The notes: generated by a model not told the origin, from the letters alone. A stretch of DNA of 64,000 nucleotides from an uncultured Spartobacteria bacterium (GCA_903919125.1 CAIXGS010000004.1:84407-148406), one strand, 5' to 3'; shown: positions 54,115 to 63,036, numbered from the stretch's first letter. Made by a program: numbers and translations.

Positions 54115-55047
54115 ATGATGAAGACTCTCATTCTTGGTACCCGCGCCTCGGCGCTTGCGCTGGCTCAAACCGAACTGACCCGCTCGGCTTTGGTCTGGGC
54201 ATTTCCCCAGTTGGAGGTTCGTGTCGAAACGTTCGTCACGCAGGGGGATAAAAAACTGGATCTAAATCTGCTCCAACGTTCTCCCGGAGGCGGGAAAGGG
54301 CTTTTCACTCGCGAATTGGAGGAGGCGTTGCTGTCGCGGCGCATTGATGTCGCGGTGCACAGCCTCAAGGATCTTCCGGGTCACATGCCCGAGGGACTCG
54401 AAATCGCTTCGGTGCTGGAACGTTCGGCGACCTCGGATCTGTTGGTGTCCAAATTTCCTGGGGGACTCGACGGGCTTCCTCACGGAGCATTAGTGGGAAC
54501 CAGTAGTATTCGCCGGGCGCGCCAGTTGCAGTGGTTACGGGGCGATTTGCAGGTGGCTGAGTGGCGTGGGAATGTGCAGACGCGCCTGCGAAAGCTTGGC
54601 GAATCTCAAGAGTTTGCCGCAATCGTGTTGGCGGAGGCTGGCCTGCTCAGGCTGGGGTTTTACCAAGGTGGAAATCAGGTCGTATTTGACGACTGGCGTT
54701 TTGAAGCCGCGTCGCTGGGGGACAGGATGTATCCGGCGATAGGGCAGGGGGTCATAGCATTGCAAAGTGAGGTGGGGCGGCCGGAAGTGCGCCATACGCT
54801 CCAAGCGGTTAACCATGCCAGTACTTGGCTGGCGGTACGGGCGGAGCGTGAATTGCAGCGACTACTTTCGGGGGATTGCACTTTACCTGTGGGCGTGCGC
54901 ACCAGACTGACCGCTCGCGGCATGGAGCTTGACGCGGTGCTTTTTGAGGAGGGCGTCAGCCAACCGCGTTTGGCGCAAGCGCGCGGCGAGCATCCCGAAG
55001 CGGTTGCCGCAGAGGTCGCGACGGCGTTGACGAACACGGTGGGATAG
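54115..55047 (+). CDS. hemC: Hydroxymethylbilane synthase (porphobilinogen deaminase)
   Basis: The start is one of two adjacent ATG codons (54115 or 54118) 8 bp after hemA; the longer frame from 54019 lies inside hemA. LILGTRASALALAQTEL is the N-terminal signature and the dipyrromethane-carrying cysteine is in SGDCTLPVGVRT. About 310 aa, normal for the family. It polymerises four porphobilinogen units in haem synthesis. The 55048-55171 gap has no clear terminator. Confidence 0.95.
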   Translation: MMKTLILGTRASALALAQTELTRSALVWAFPQLEVRVETFVTQGDKKLDLNLLQRSPGGGKGLFTRELEEALLSRRIDVAVHSLKDLPGHMPEGLEIASVLERSATSDLLVSKFPGGLDGLPHGALVGTSSIRRARQLQWLRGDLQVAEWRGNVQTRLRKLGESQEFAAIVLAEAGLLRLGFYQGGNQVVFDDWRFEAASLGDRMYPAIGQGVIALQSEVGRPEVRHTLQAVNHASTWLAVRAERELQRLLSGDCTLPVGVRTRLTARGMELDAVLFEEGVSQPRLAQARGEHPEAVAAEVATALTNTVG

Positions 55048-55171
55048 CGCATCGCAGCTTTGTCCCTTTAGCCGAGTTTTGCCACTAGCGAGGAAAGCGG
55101 GCCGAATATGAGAAACTAATTCTGGCTGAGTGTGACTGGCAAAACGTCTTGGAATCGGCCAAGGTTCACGC

Positions 55172-55462
55172 ATGAATCTCGACGAATTCATCCAGTCCGC
55201 CGCAGTCAACGAAACCCCGCCCTCCGGACTGGCCGCGCCGTTAGTTGCTTTGTGGTACGCGGAAAAGGGAGATTGGCAAGCAGCTCACAATGTCGCACAA
55301 GATATTCATAATAAAGAGGGTAGTTGGGTACACGCGCATCTCCATCGGGAGGAAGGCGACTTGTGGAACGCTCGCTACTGGTATGAGCGCGCCGGTCGCG
55401 CGGAGTCCAAGAAAGCGTTGCTGGAAGAGCGACGGGAAATGATCGCATCCCTGCTGACTTAA
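55172..55462 (+). CDS. Small conserved protein, TPR-like, function unknown
   Basis: A 96-aa product. LVALWYAEKGDWQAAHNVAQ, then HAHLHREEGDLWNARYWYER is a pattern common to short conserved proteins of many bacteria, apparently a pair of TPR-like helices. No role is known to me. It lies between hemC and mtnB without coupling to either. Confidence 0.8.
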   Translation: MNLDEFIQSAAVNETPPSGLAAPLVALWYAEKGDWQAAHNVAQDIHNKEGSWVHAHLHREEGDLWNARYWYERAGRAESKKALLEERREMIASLLT

Positions 55463-55618
55463 GGGCGCTCTTAGAACCTTAATTCATCGATAAAAATGTG
55501 TTCAATGGTTGGCGTGCACTTATGTCGTTACGCGCTCTGAATTTTCCGCTGACACCTGATTTTAACCTTTATGCCCTTGTTCTGCCACAGGCCTACTCCG
55601 CTAGTTTGTTAATTCACT

Positions 55619-56239
55619 GTGAATACAAAGGAACTCATCGAAGCGGGGCGCGATTTCTATCGTCGAGGCTGGTCTCTGGGGACAAGTAGCAACTACAGCG
55701 CGGTGGTATCGCGCGAACCCCTCCAGCTGCTCCTGACGGCCAGCGGCTTTGATAAGGGGAACCTCACCGCAGAGCAGTTCGTGGTTGTTGATGGTAGCGG
55801 AAATCTTGCAATCCCTTCGGAGCACAAGCCCTCGGCAGAAACCGCGCTTCACACTGTGCTGGCCCGAGTTTTGGGTGCGGGTGCAATCCTTCATACGCAT
55901 TCGGTCGCGGCTACCGTTCTTTCGCAGGCACATTGCGACAAAGGTTTTCTGCGAATTGCAGGATACGAAATGCTCAAGGGTCTCTCAGGCGTTAAAACCC
56001 ATGAGACCACTTTTGATCTCGTGATTTTCCCTAACACCCAAGACATTGCCGCTCTCGCGAAAGAGGTGGAAGGCCGCCTTCTGGATCCGGAGAATCCTCT
56101 TTGCCACGGTTTCCTGCTTTCTGGTCACGGTTTATACACGTGGGGCGAGGATGTCGCCGAAGCACGACGGCACGTCGAAGTGCTCGAATTTTTGCTGGAG
56201 GTCATTCTTCAGCGTGAACAACTCCCGTCCGCCCGCTAA
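55619..56239 (+). CDS. mtnB: Methylthioribulose-1-phosphate dehydratase
   Basis: A 206-aa class II aldolase-fold protein starting with GTG. The zinc ligands are H92 and H94 in ILHTHSVAATV with a third His in LLSGHGLYTWGED. TSSNYSAVVSREPLQLLLTA is typical of MtnB. It dehydrates MTRu-1-P in the methionine salvage pathway. mtnD follows after 14 bp. The 55463-55618 leader shows no riboswitch I can recognise. Confidence 0.9.
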   Translation: MNTKELIEAGRDFYRRGWSLGTSSNYSAVVSREPLQLLLTASGFDKGNLTAEQFVVVDGSGNLAIPSEHKPSAETALHTVLARVLGAGAILHTHSVAATVLSQAHCDKGFLRIAGYEMLKGLSGVKTHETTFDLVIFPNTQDIAALAKEVEGRLLDPENPLCHGFLLSGHGLYTWGEDVAEARRHVEVLEFLLEVILQREQLPSAR

Positions 56240-56253
56240 CTTTCCCTTGGATT

Positions 56254-56835
56254 ATGGCCACATTACGCATTCCCGCTGAAGACAAACTGCTTCTCGAAGC
56301 CGACTCGATCGCCCTCTTCCTGAAGGATTACGGCATTTTTTTCGAACAATGGCCCGTTGCGGGGCGCATCGGGGAAGGGGCGTCTGCAACGGGGATTCTT
56401 GAGGCGTATGAGCCGGAAATCGCGGAGTTAAAAGAGCGCGGCGGTTACATTACAGCGGACGTAATCGACGTCACCGCAGACACGCCAAACCTCCAGGCTA
56501 TGCTCGACCGCTTCAATAAGGAGCATACGCACGCTGAAGACGAGGTCAGGTTCATCGTGGAAGGGCGTGGCCTTTTCCACATTCACCCTCCGAACGGGCC
56601 GGTTTTTGCCATCGAAGTCGCTGCCGGAGATCTTATTAACGTGCCTGCTGGAACCAAACACTGGTTCGACTTGTGCTCAGACAGACGCATTCGGGCCATT
56701 CGCTTATTCAGAGAACAAGCCGGGTGGACCCCAGAATACACCGAGAGCGGAGTCGCTTCGGGATACGAACCGCTGTGTTTCGGCCCCAGTTACACTCCTG
56801 AACGCGCCAGTATACCGTCCATCTCCCTCGCCTAA
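56254..56835 (+). CDS. mtnD: Acireductone dioxygenase
   Basis: A 193-aa cupin. The metal ligands are H91, H93 and E97 in HTHAEDEVRF and H136 in GTKHWFDL, the exact pattern of ARD. With iron it makes the 2-keto precursor of methionine and formate; with nickel it makes methylthiopropionate and CO instead. It lies 14 bp after mtnB and 2 bp before mtnC. Confidence 0.95.
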   Translation: MATLRIPAEDKLLLEADSIALFLKDYGIFFEQWPVAGRIGEGASATGILEAYEPEIAELKERGGYITADVIDVTADTPNLQAMLDRFNKEHTHAEDEVRFIVEGRGLFHIHPPNGPVFAIEVAAGDLINVPAGTKHWFDLCSDRRIRAIRLFREQAGWTPEYTESGVASGYEPLCFGPSYTPERASIPSISLA

Positions 56836-56837
56836 CC

Positions 56838-57569
56838 ATGCGGATCGCTTCCGGCAGTCACATCGTTTTGGATATAGAAGGCACGGTCGCTCCGATTGCT
56901 TTCGTGCATGAAGTTTTGTTCCCCTACGCTAGGCGGGCGCTGGAGGATTTTCTTATGCAGCATTCCTCAAGCGGGCCCGTTCAGGAGTGCATGGAACAAG
57001 TTGCTCGAGATGCGGGCGCCTCTTCTTTTTCTGAATGGTGTCCCTATCCGTGGCAGAGCCAGGAAGCGGTGGCTTGGGTTTTACCGGTTCTGCACGAATG
57101 GATGGACGCAAACTCCAAGAAAACTGGACTCAAAGCGTTGCAAGGTCTGATTTGGGCCCACGGATATAAGGACAGCGCTCTGAGGGCACCGCTTTTTCCG
57201 GATGTTCAGCCTGCGCTCACCGAATGGATCCAGCGTGGAATCGCTATCTCCATCTATTCCTCGGGCAGCATCGCCGCCCAGAAGTTGTTCTTCTCACACA
57301 CCACGCAGGGCGACTTCACTCCGTTGTTGACCAGTTACTTCGACACCACCAGCGGACACAAGCAAGACGTCGCGAGCTATCGAACGATCCGCCTTTCGCT
57401 TCCTGACAATGGAGAGAGACCGCTGTTTTTCAGCGACGTCCCCGCCGAACTCGATGCCGCCAGAGAAGCCGGTTGGGCAACGGCGCTGGTCATTCGCCCC
57501 GGAAACGTCCCAGTCACCAACGCTACGCACCCCGTAATCCATTCCTTCGCGGAGTGCGTTCTTGAGTGA
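56838..57569 (+). CDS. mtnC: Enolase-phosphatase E1
   Basis: A 243-aa HAD-family protein with the motif IVLDIEGTVAPIAFVHEVLF (nucleophile D12, then E14) and FFSDVPAELDAAREAGW near the end. It converts DK-MTP-1-P to acireductone, doing the job of MtnW and MtnX in one protein. It is the last gene of mtnBDC, convergent with the mtnK operon with 38 bp between the stops. Confidence 0.95.
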   Translation: MRIASGSHIVLDIEGTVAPIAFVHEVLFPYARRALEDFLMQHSSSGPVQECMEQVARDAGASSFSEWCPYPWQSQEAVAWVLPVLHEWMDANSKKTGLKALQGLIWAHGYKDSALRAPLFPDVQPALTEWIQRGIAISIYSSGSIAAQKLFFSHTTQGDFTPLLTSYFDTTSGHKQDVASYRTIRLSLPDNGERPLFFSDVPAELDAAREAGWATALVIRPGNVPVTNATHPVIHSFAECVLE

Positions 57570-57607
57570 GGACAGGTCGGCTCGGCTAAGTCAGTCGCGG
57601 TGGTCCG

Positions 57608-58669
57608 TCAGTCCGTCAGCAGGGATAGGGCCGGTTCGAGCACTAGCTTTCTGGACTTCGCAAGAAGACGGCTTTTCCCTTCCAGATCAAGCGTCACCGG
57701 TAACTGAGCCACGCCGATTAGACGCCGCATGATCTCGACGCCAGCGAGGCGCAATACCGGGTCGATCGCAAGCGGTGCAGCACTTTGGTAGCCGGTTAAG
57801 AAGGCAAGAATCGAGGCGCCCTCCTGCTGTGCCAGAAGCATGTGGCCGATGAATATCCCCAGCTCCACTTCAGCCCGGCCAAAGCAGCAAAATTCAGGGT
57901 CGATCACGCGCAAACCGTTCGCTGTCCTGAGATAACTTCCAGGGAAAAAATCCCCGTGAATCAAAGTGTCGCCGTCTTCCAGATAGTAGCGTCCCATTTC
58001 CTCGACTTTCGCCCGATAGTCATGGTCTTGGTGAAGCTCGGTAGCCAGAGCGGCCAAACCGGGGGTAATCGCGTCCAGATCCAAGCCGTTGGCAGGATCC
58101 ATCGGGACGACAAAAATGTGACCGTGGTTGAATCGGCGAAGCGCATGATTGGAAAAGTCGCGTTCATTTTGTCGCCCACGGAATGCGGTGTGCAAGGTGA
58201 GCAGGAACTTCAGGAGTTGCGAAAACTCCTCAGGGCTAAAGCGATCTCCGCTGTAAACGGTGGAGAAATCGTTTCCTTCACCCAAATCACTCATTCCAAG
58301 AAAGTACGCCGGTTCATCCGCAAACAAAAACGCGGGCATTTGCGCTGACAATTCGGGCGATTCACTGATGAGACGGTAGAAGCCGATTTCATATTGCGCT
58401 CTTTCTGCGGGAGCTTCGAATTGCGCATATTTTTCCACCCAAGGCCGGGCTTGTTTGACGACAAACGACCTTTGATTAGTGCGCACCCGCATGGTGCAGT
58501 TCATGTTTCCTTCGCCTGCTTTTCTCACCGCCTCAATGTGCTCTTCAGGCTGAAGCCAGCCCCTTGTTTCCAGATATTTCTCGAGTTTATCAGGCTCGTT
58601 TGGATCTAAAAAAAATAGGCCTGGGTTTGCGCTCTCAAACGCGCGGCGATGTTCGGCGATCATGCTCAT
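57608..58669 (-). CDS. mtnK: Methylthioribose kinase-type aminoglycoside-phosphotransferase fold protein
   Basis: A 353-aa product with the APH-type catalytic loop IHGDFFPGSYLR and the metal-binding VIDPEFCCFG. YLETRGWLQPEEHIEAVRKA and GNMNCTMRVRTN match methylthioribose kinases. The start overlaps the mtnA stop by 4 bp, which strongly supports the assignment. It is slightly shorter than MtnK from Bacillus. Phosphorylates MTR to MTR-1-P, so a nucleosidase must be encoded elsewhere. Confidence 0.85.
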   Translation of the reverse strand: MSMIAEHRRAFESANPGLFFLDPNEPDKLEKYLETRGWLQPEEHIEAVRKAGEGNMNCTMRVRTNQRSFVVKQARPWVEKYAQFEAPAERAQYEIGFYRLISESPELSAQMPAFLFADEPAYFLGMSDLGEGNDFSTVYSGDRFSPEEFSQLLKFLLTLHTAFRGRQNERDFSNHALRRFNHGHIFVVPMDPANGLDLDAITPGLAALATELHQDHDYRAKVEEMGRYYLEDGDTLIHGDFFPGSYLRTANGLRVIDPEFCCFGRAEVELGIFIGHMLLAQQEGASILAFLTGYQSAAPLAIDPVLRLAGVEIMRRLIGVAQLPVTLDLEGKSRLLAKSRKLVLEPALSLLTD

Positions 58670-59718
58670 GGTTTTGGGTTAAAGTGACTCTCCAGTTCTT
58701 CCGGTCTCAAAATTCCGCGCTCGGTGATGAAGCCGGTAATCCACGAGGCAGGGGTCACGTCAAACGCATCGTTGCGAGCCTGGGTGCCCGCTGGGAAAGG
58801 GAAGTAGTTTCCGGCGTGAAGGACCTCGTCCGCTTGGCGCTGTTCGATTGGAATTTCCGCCACTCCATCGTTTAGAGTGAAGTCGATAGTGTTCCCCGCG
58901 ACAGCTACGTAAAAGGGTACGCCGTGCGCCTTAGCCGCCACCGCTTTGAGATACGTCCCAATTTTATTCGCCGTGTCGCCCCGCCTGGTAATGCGATCAG
59001 CACCCACGATGACCACATCCACAAGGCCACGCTGCAAGAGGTGGCCTGCGGCGTTATCAACCATTACAGTGTGCGGCACTCCGCTACGGCTTAATTCCCA
59101 AGCCGTTAAAGCTCCCTGCCAGCGTGGACGCGTCTCGCTGACCCATGCGTGCACCGCAAGGCCCTCTTGCTGAGCCAAATAAAGCGGTGCCGTCGCCGTG
59201 CCCAAACCCGGAGTGCCCAATTTCCCTGGGTTGCAGTGCGTCATGACCCGTAATTCTCTGGGAACGGGCAAGGCAGCACTCATCGAGCGCAGCAACGCAA
59301 GGCCGTGCATTCCGATCTCTTCCGTGACGGTCACTTCTTGGCTGAAAATTGCATCTGCTCGATCCTGCGCAGCCTTCAAGCGAGCCTCCGCCGGGACACA
59401 TTCGAGCACATCCCTCATGGATTGGAGTGCCCAATGTAAGTTCACCGCCGTGGGACGGGTATGCGAGAGGCGATTGATGGCAACGCCCAGCGCCGCGTCG
59501 GACGCATGCTTTTGCATGGCCAAAACGACTCCGTAAGCCGCCGTGACCCCGATGAGTGGCGCTCCACGCACCTGCATTTTCTCAATCGCTACGGCAACTT
59601 CCTCTAAGGTGCGCAACGTGCAATACGTCTCAGAATGTGGCAGAAGCGTCTGGTCGAGAATCTCCACAATCCCTTCGTGATAACGGATCGTCCTAAAATC
59701 GATAAGCTTAGCGGACAT
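58666..59718 (-). CDS. mtnA: Methylthioribose-1-phosphate isomerase
   Basis: A 350-aa eIF2B-like isomerase. VRGAPLIGVTAAYGVVLAMQ, the active-site cysteine in MTHCNPGKLGTPGLGTAT and the aspartate in VIVGADRITRRGDTANKIGT are all present. It converts MTR-1-P to MTRu-1-P, the substrate of MtnB. It lies between the aminotransferase (11-bp overlap) and mtnK (4-bp overlap). Confidence 0.95.
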   Translation of the reverse strand: MSAKLIDFRTIRYHEGIVEILDQTLLPHSETYCTLRTLEEVAVAIEKMQVRGAPLIGVTAAYGVVLAMQKHASDAALGVAINRLSHTRPTAVNLHWALQSMRDVLECVPAEARLKAAQDRADAIFSQEVTVTEEIGMHGLALLRSMSAALPVPRELRVMTHCNPGKLGTPGLGTATAPLYLAQQEGLAVHAWVSETRPRWQGALTAWELSRSGVPHTVMVDNAAGHLLQRGLVDVVIVGADRITRRGDTANKIGTYLKAVAAKAHGVPFYVAVAGNTIDFTLNDGVAEIPIEQRQADEVLHAGNYFPFPAGTQARNDAFDVTPASWITGFITERGILRPEELESHFNPKP

Positions 59719-60874
59719 ACCCGTTTTTCTTTAACAAACTCAACCGCTCGCCAGCCAGACGGAGCGTGGCCTCCTCCTTGGCGAAATGAAAACGCACATA
59801 CCGGGTCTCTGGTTCTCGAAAGAAACTCGATCCAGGAACGCCCGCCACGCCAATTTCGCGGGTGATCCATTCGGTGGCCTCGACGTCGCTTGCAAACCCT
59901 AGCGGGGAAACGTCGACCATGACGAAATAAGCACCTTGAGGCGCCGTCCAAGTCAACCCTGACGCCCCAAGCCCTTCGAGGAACACATCTCGGCGGCGCG
60001 TGTAGGCATTCGTTAAGCCTTCGTAATAGCTGTCAGGAAACTCGAGTCCGGTTACTGCTGCCTCTTGTAATGGAGCTGCGGCGCCCACCGTCAGGAAATC
60101 ATGCACCTTCTTTGCTTGGGCGATAATGGCGGGTGCAGCTTGGACAAAGCCGAGGCGCCAACCCGTAATCGAATAGGTTTTTGATAAGGAGTTACATGTG
60201 ATGGTCCGATCAAAAAGCCCCAGCAAGGCCGCAGTCGACGTGTGAACATGGGGCGCAAATACAATGTGCTCGTAAACCTCATCCGTGATCACAAAGGCGT
60301 CGTGTTTTTCCGCGAGGCCGCCAATTTCCAGCAACTCTTCACGGCTAAAAACCTTACCGCACGGGTTCGACGGGTTGCACACAATAATCGCCTTGGGATT
60401 TTGGGCGAAAGCAGCGCGCAACTCCTCCGGGTCGTAACAAAAATCAGGGGCGCGCAATGGAACAAAGATGGGAATCGCTCCCGACAAAATGGTGTCCGCG
60501 ACGTAGTTTTCGTAAAACGGCGAAAAGACAATCACGCGGTCCCCCGGATTACACGCCGTCATAAGGGCGACCATCATCGCTTCGGTGCTGCCACAGGTGA
60601 CCACGAGATTTTGGTCGGGATCGAGCTCGAGCCCGGTAAACCGATTTATTTTACGGGCAAGCGCTTGGCGAAAGCGGGGCGCTCCCCAAGTCATCGCATA
60701 CTGGTGATGCGGCCCGCGAGCCGCGCGCTCAAGGGCTTCGACGAGTGCCTCGGGCGGGTTTCCTTCTGGGAAGCCTTGTGCGAGATTGATGGCGCCGTGC
60801 TGATTCGCAAGACGAGACATCCCGCGAATAACAGACTCAGTGAAACCGTGTAAACGGGAGGCAGTGACTGGCAT
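59708..60874 (-). CDS. Class I/II PLP aminotransferase, probable methionine-salvage transaminase
   Basis: A 388-aa protein; the PLP lysine is in CNSLSKTYSITGWRLGF and substrate-binding elements include VVTCGSTEAMMVALMTACNP and VCNPSNPCGKVFSREEL. It resembles YbdL/KAT-type methionine aminotransferases. The overlap with mtnA makes it the likely last enzyme of the salvage pathway, forming methionine from KMTB (the MtnE role). The sequence alone does not prove this. A GGGTTTGAAACCC palindrome lies 51 bp upstream. Confidence 0.85.
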   Translation of the reverse strand: MPVTASRLHGFTESVIRGMSRLANQHGAINLAQGFPEGNPPEALVEALERAARGPHHQYAMTWGAPRFRQALARKINRFTGLELDPDQNLVVTCGSTEAMMVALMTACNPGDRVIVFSPFYENYVADTILSGAIPIFVPLRAPDFCYDPEELRAAFAQNPKAIIVCNPSNPCGKVFSREELLEIGGLAEKHDAFVITDEVYEHIVFAPHVHTSTAALLGLFDRTITCNSLSKTYSITGWRLGFVQAAPAIIAQAKKVHDFLTVGAAAPLQEAAVTGLEFPDSYYEGLTNAYTRRRDVFLEGLGASGLTWTAPQGAYFVMVDVSPLGFASDVEATEWITREIGVAGVPGSSFFREPETRYVRFHFAKEEATLRLAGERLSLLKKNGYVR

Positions 60875-60924
60875 AGTGCGCCATTTGGGTTAAAGCAGGG
60901 GGTGCTACGACGCAAGACATCCTC

Positions 60925-60937
60925 GGGTTTGAAACCC
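60925..60937. promoter_or_regulatory. Palindrome upstream of aminotransferase operon
   Basis: GGGTTTGAAACCC is a perfect 13-base palindrome about its central base, 51 bp before the start codon. It could be an operator, or chance. The gap 60938-61096 holds no convincing gene. Confidence 0.25.
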
Positions 60938-61096
60938 AAGTGTCACATGAGCGTCCTTCCGAGAGACCGTCGGGGAGTTGGGATGCGGGCGTTTCTGACG
61001 GTCGCACTGGTTTATTGGTTGGAAGGTATGCTGGCGGGCCCTGGCGCTTCCTTGGTCGGCGATTGTGTGCGGAGCGAGCTTTGGTAAAGTGCTGTA

Positions 61097-61114
61097 GAGT
61101 GCCTGTCCCCTGCG
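61097..61114 (+). repeat. Motif A variant
   Basis: GAGTGCCTGTCCCCTGCG, a variant with GCC in place of GTC, just before the GIY-YIG gene. Confidence 0.65.
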
Positions 61115-61144
61115 TCTTCTCCGCTGAAACGTCAAACATCTCAA

Positions 61145-61672
61145 ATGCACACACTATCAGCCATACAGAGTGTCCGACATATTACTGAGACGCGGCCATC
61201 CCTCATTTCGGACGGCCCTGGTGTATACGCGTTCTGGTGGATTGGCGATCGAGCCAAACTGTTGTCGTCAAACCGGACTGTGGTACTTAAGGGGCCAAAT
61301 GATGTTAGGGTTAGCGTCGAATATCGAGACTGGTGGCCCGAAGACCTAGTCTATCCCTGCCTTTACGTAGGGAAGTCGACCAATCTCCGAAAGCGATTCG
61401 GGCTCCACATTAAGAGCAAGAGTCAAGGCCGCCTTCACAAGCCTAGCGTTGATAACCATAAGGCAACCCCAAAAACCACTTCTTGCCAACTTCGCTGGGG
61501 TATTGAACATATCTTTCCAAGCGAAGAGAACCCTCTGAATCTTATTCGAGATTCAGTAGGCTTCTCCTACCAGACGAACTTTGGTGACAATGCAATAGCA
61601 GAGCGGTTTTTTGAAGAGGACAGGCTGGTAGGAACTTGGCGTCCCTGGTTCAATATCGACTCGGAGCGCTGA
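61145..61672 (+). CDS. GIY-YIG nuclease-fold protein
   Basis: A 175-aa product. SDGPGVYAFWWIG followed by VYPCLYVGKSTNLRKRFGLH is a GIY-YIG core (variant GVY...YVG with a catalytic Arg in LRKRF), and the metal-binding Glu may be in AERFFEEDRL. It has no added DNA-binding domain. Freestanding GIY-YIG proteins occur in mobile and defence islands. It lies between two motif A copies. Confidence 0.7.
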   Translation: MHTLSAIQSVRHITETRPSLISDGPGVYAFWWIGDRAKLLSSNRTVVLKGPNDVRVSVEYRDWWPEDLVYPCLYVGKSTNLRKRFGLHIKSKSQGRLHKPSVDNHKATPKTTSCQLRWGIEHIFPSEENPLNLIRDSVGFSYQTNFGDNAIAERFFEEDRLVGTWRPWFNIDSER

Positions 61673-61701
61673 TATTCTCGGCCCTCTCGGCGAGAGAGAG
61701 A

Positions 61702-61764
61702 AGCAAGTGCCTGTCCCCCGTACAATCTCCCCTCGATGCAGGGGACAGGGACAGACACTTTTCG
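61702..61764. repeat. Inverted pair of motif A variants
   Basis: GCAAGTGCCTGTCCCCCG at 61704-61721 faces GCAGGGGACAGGGACAGACA at 61738-61757, continuing CTTTTCG. The spacer is about 16 bp. The right arm ends at the VOC gene remnant. Confidence 0.75.
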
Positions 61765-61884
61765 CTCCGCTCCACCATGAGGACCTTCCATGACCAACGT
61801 GACGCCAAGTGGTTGAAGTGAACTTAGAAAGAACGCCTTACTCACCGCAAGGTTGGTGACTCTTAAACCGACGTGATCGAACAT
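61765..61884 (-). pseudogene. N-terminal remnant of VOC/glyoxalase-family gene
   Basis: HVGLRVTNLAVSKAFFLSSL and QPLGVTLVME is the start of a vicinal oxygen chelate protein with its first metal-binding His. After about 40 residues the frame runs into motif A and continues as unrelated sequence. The remaining two-thirds of the gene are missing. Only an N-terminal module remains, so function is lost. Confidence 0.8.
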
Positions 61885-61989
61885 GCCTTGTTCTCCCAGG
61901 TTGGAATGTCACAAGTTGTGGCTTGCGCGGCCTAACGTGTAGTTAAGGGGCGCGCCGCCTTTGTCGCACCTTGCGTGAGGGGTTAGGCC

Positions 61990-63036
61990 TCAACGCCCAA
62001 TTGGTCGCACACTGTGCAACGCTCTCCAACCCTCGCGCTCGGAGCGCCAAGTCCATTCAAACCGGCCTCCGAGGATAGGTAACCTTACTAGCATGGGATC
62101 CATCGATTGTGAGTCGGGGCGGGACCTGATGGCGTCCTCGAGATATATGTATCGCTCGTCGCGCGAGAATTCCTTGTAGCTTGTGAAGCGCTGTGGCGCT
62201 CCGTTCCTGATGTGAAACTCAGCCCATGAGCCAGCCTGCTGCCACTCGAAGTAGCCATCATGAAATTCGAACTTGGTCGGGGCTGAGCGGACATCGGTGG
62301 CGGGTGGCGCTAGCGGTGGACCCGCTCCAATTGGTGCATTTGATGGTAATGCCACGGAACGTTGGGTGGCGTGAGGTAGGGAGGGCGGCGATGTCTGCGG
62401 GCGGCGAAGTGATTGAGTGGCGGTCGGCGATGGTGCAAGTACCGGGCGCTCAGCAGCAGTAGTGGAGCGCGCTACTGCCGACTCGCTCACGTCCGGACCG
62501 TCGGAGGGCGCCTTTGAACTGCTTGTGTTCGGCTTCAAGGGTCGCTGAGGTGTGGGTGCCAAAAATATTGAGGCTACAAACGCCACCGAGAGTACGAGAA
62601 CAAGCGATACTAAAAATTGTTTATTCAATCGCAGCAAGATGTGCGGGTGCCCCTTAAACAGGCGCACGGCACGATCCACAGTTACTGACGGGTCGAGGGG
62701 ATCGAGTCGGGCGGCTTGATACCGCAGTATCTCGGCCATCCAAGTTGGTGCGCTGGCCACCGGCTCGTAAGAAAGCACAAACAGAGGAACTATGGATAGT
62801 TCCGAAGCAAGGGCCATCTGTGCCTCCTTACGCATTGCTTCGCTAGTAGCCGTATCCTCACTGACGATGATCAGGAAGTCGGTGGACCGTTCGATGGCGA
62901 CTTTCAGCTGGTCGCTCCAGAGTCCGCCGTCCAATTCCGTTAAGTCTAGGAATACGGTGTACCCTCGCTTCTCTAGCTCAGCTTTCAGCGACAGCGCGAC
63001 AGGCGCGATTCTCCGTGGGTACGAAAGGAAGAGCAT
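61990..63036 (-). CDS. TIR-domain membrane protein with C-terminal module
   Basis: The ATG at 63036 begins the TIR domain directly (MLFLSYPRR); the frame is open to 63252 but that part is unrelated to TIR. The 348-aa product has a TIR domain of about 130 residues (GYTVFLDLTELDGGLWSDQL, DFLIIVSEDTATSEAMRKEA) with E71 in the place of the catalytic Glu of NAD-cleaving TIRs (compare SARM1 E642). One transmembrane helix follows at 141-160 (FLVSLVLVLSVAFVASIFLA), then a Pro/Ser/Ala-rich linker to about 260, and an 85-residue C-terminal module (FHDGYFEWQQAGSWAEF, RLPILGGRFEWTWRS). Positive residues before the helix suggest TIR in, module out. Confidence 0.8.
   Translation of the reverse strand: MLFLSYPRRIAPVALSLKAELEKRGYTVFLDLTELDGGLWSDQLKVAIERSTDFLIIVSEDTATSEAMRKEAQMALASELSIVPLFVLSYEPVASAPTWMAEILRYQAARLDPLDPSVTVDRAVRLFKGHPHILLRLNKQFLVSLVLVLSVAFVASIFLAPTPQRPLKPNTSSSKAPSDGPDVSESAVARSTTAAERPVLAPSPTATQSLRRPQTSPPSLPHATQRSVALPSNAPIGAGPPLAPPATDVRSAPTKFEFHDGYFEWQQAGSWAEFHIRNGAPQRFTSYKEFSRDERYIYLEDAIRSRPDSQSMDPMLVRLPILGGRFEWTWRSEREGWRALHSVRPIGR

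Noticed and set aside
55463..55618. SAM-type riboswitch before mtnB
   Set aside because: No stems or conserved core of a known SAM riboswitch were found by eye; no terminator in the leader.
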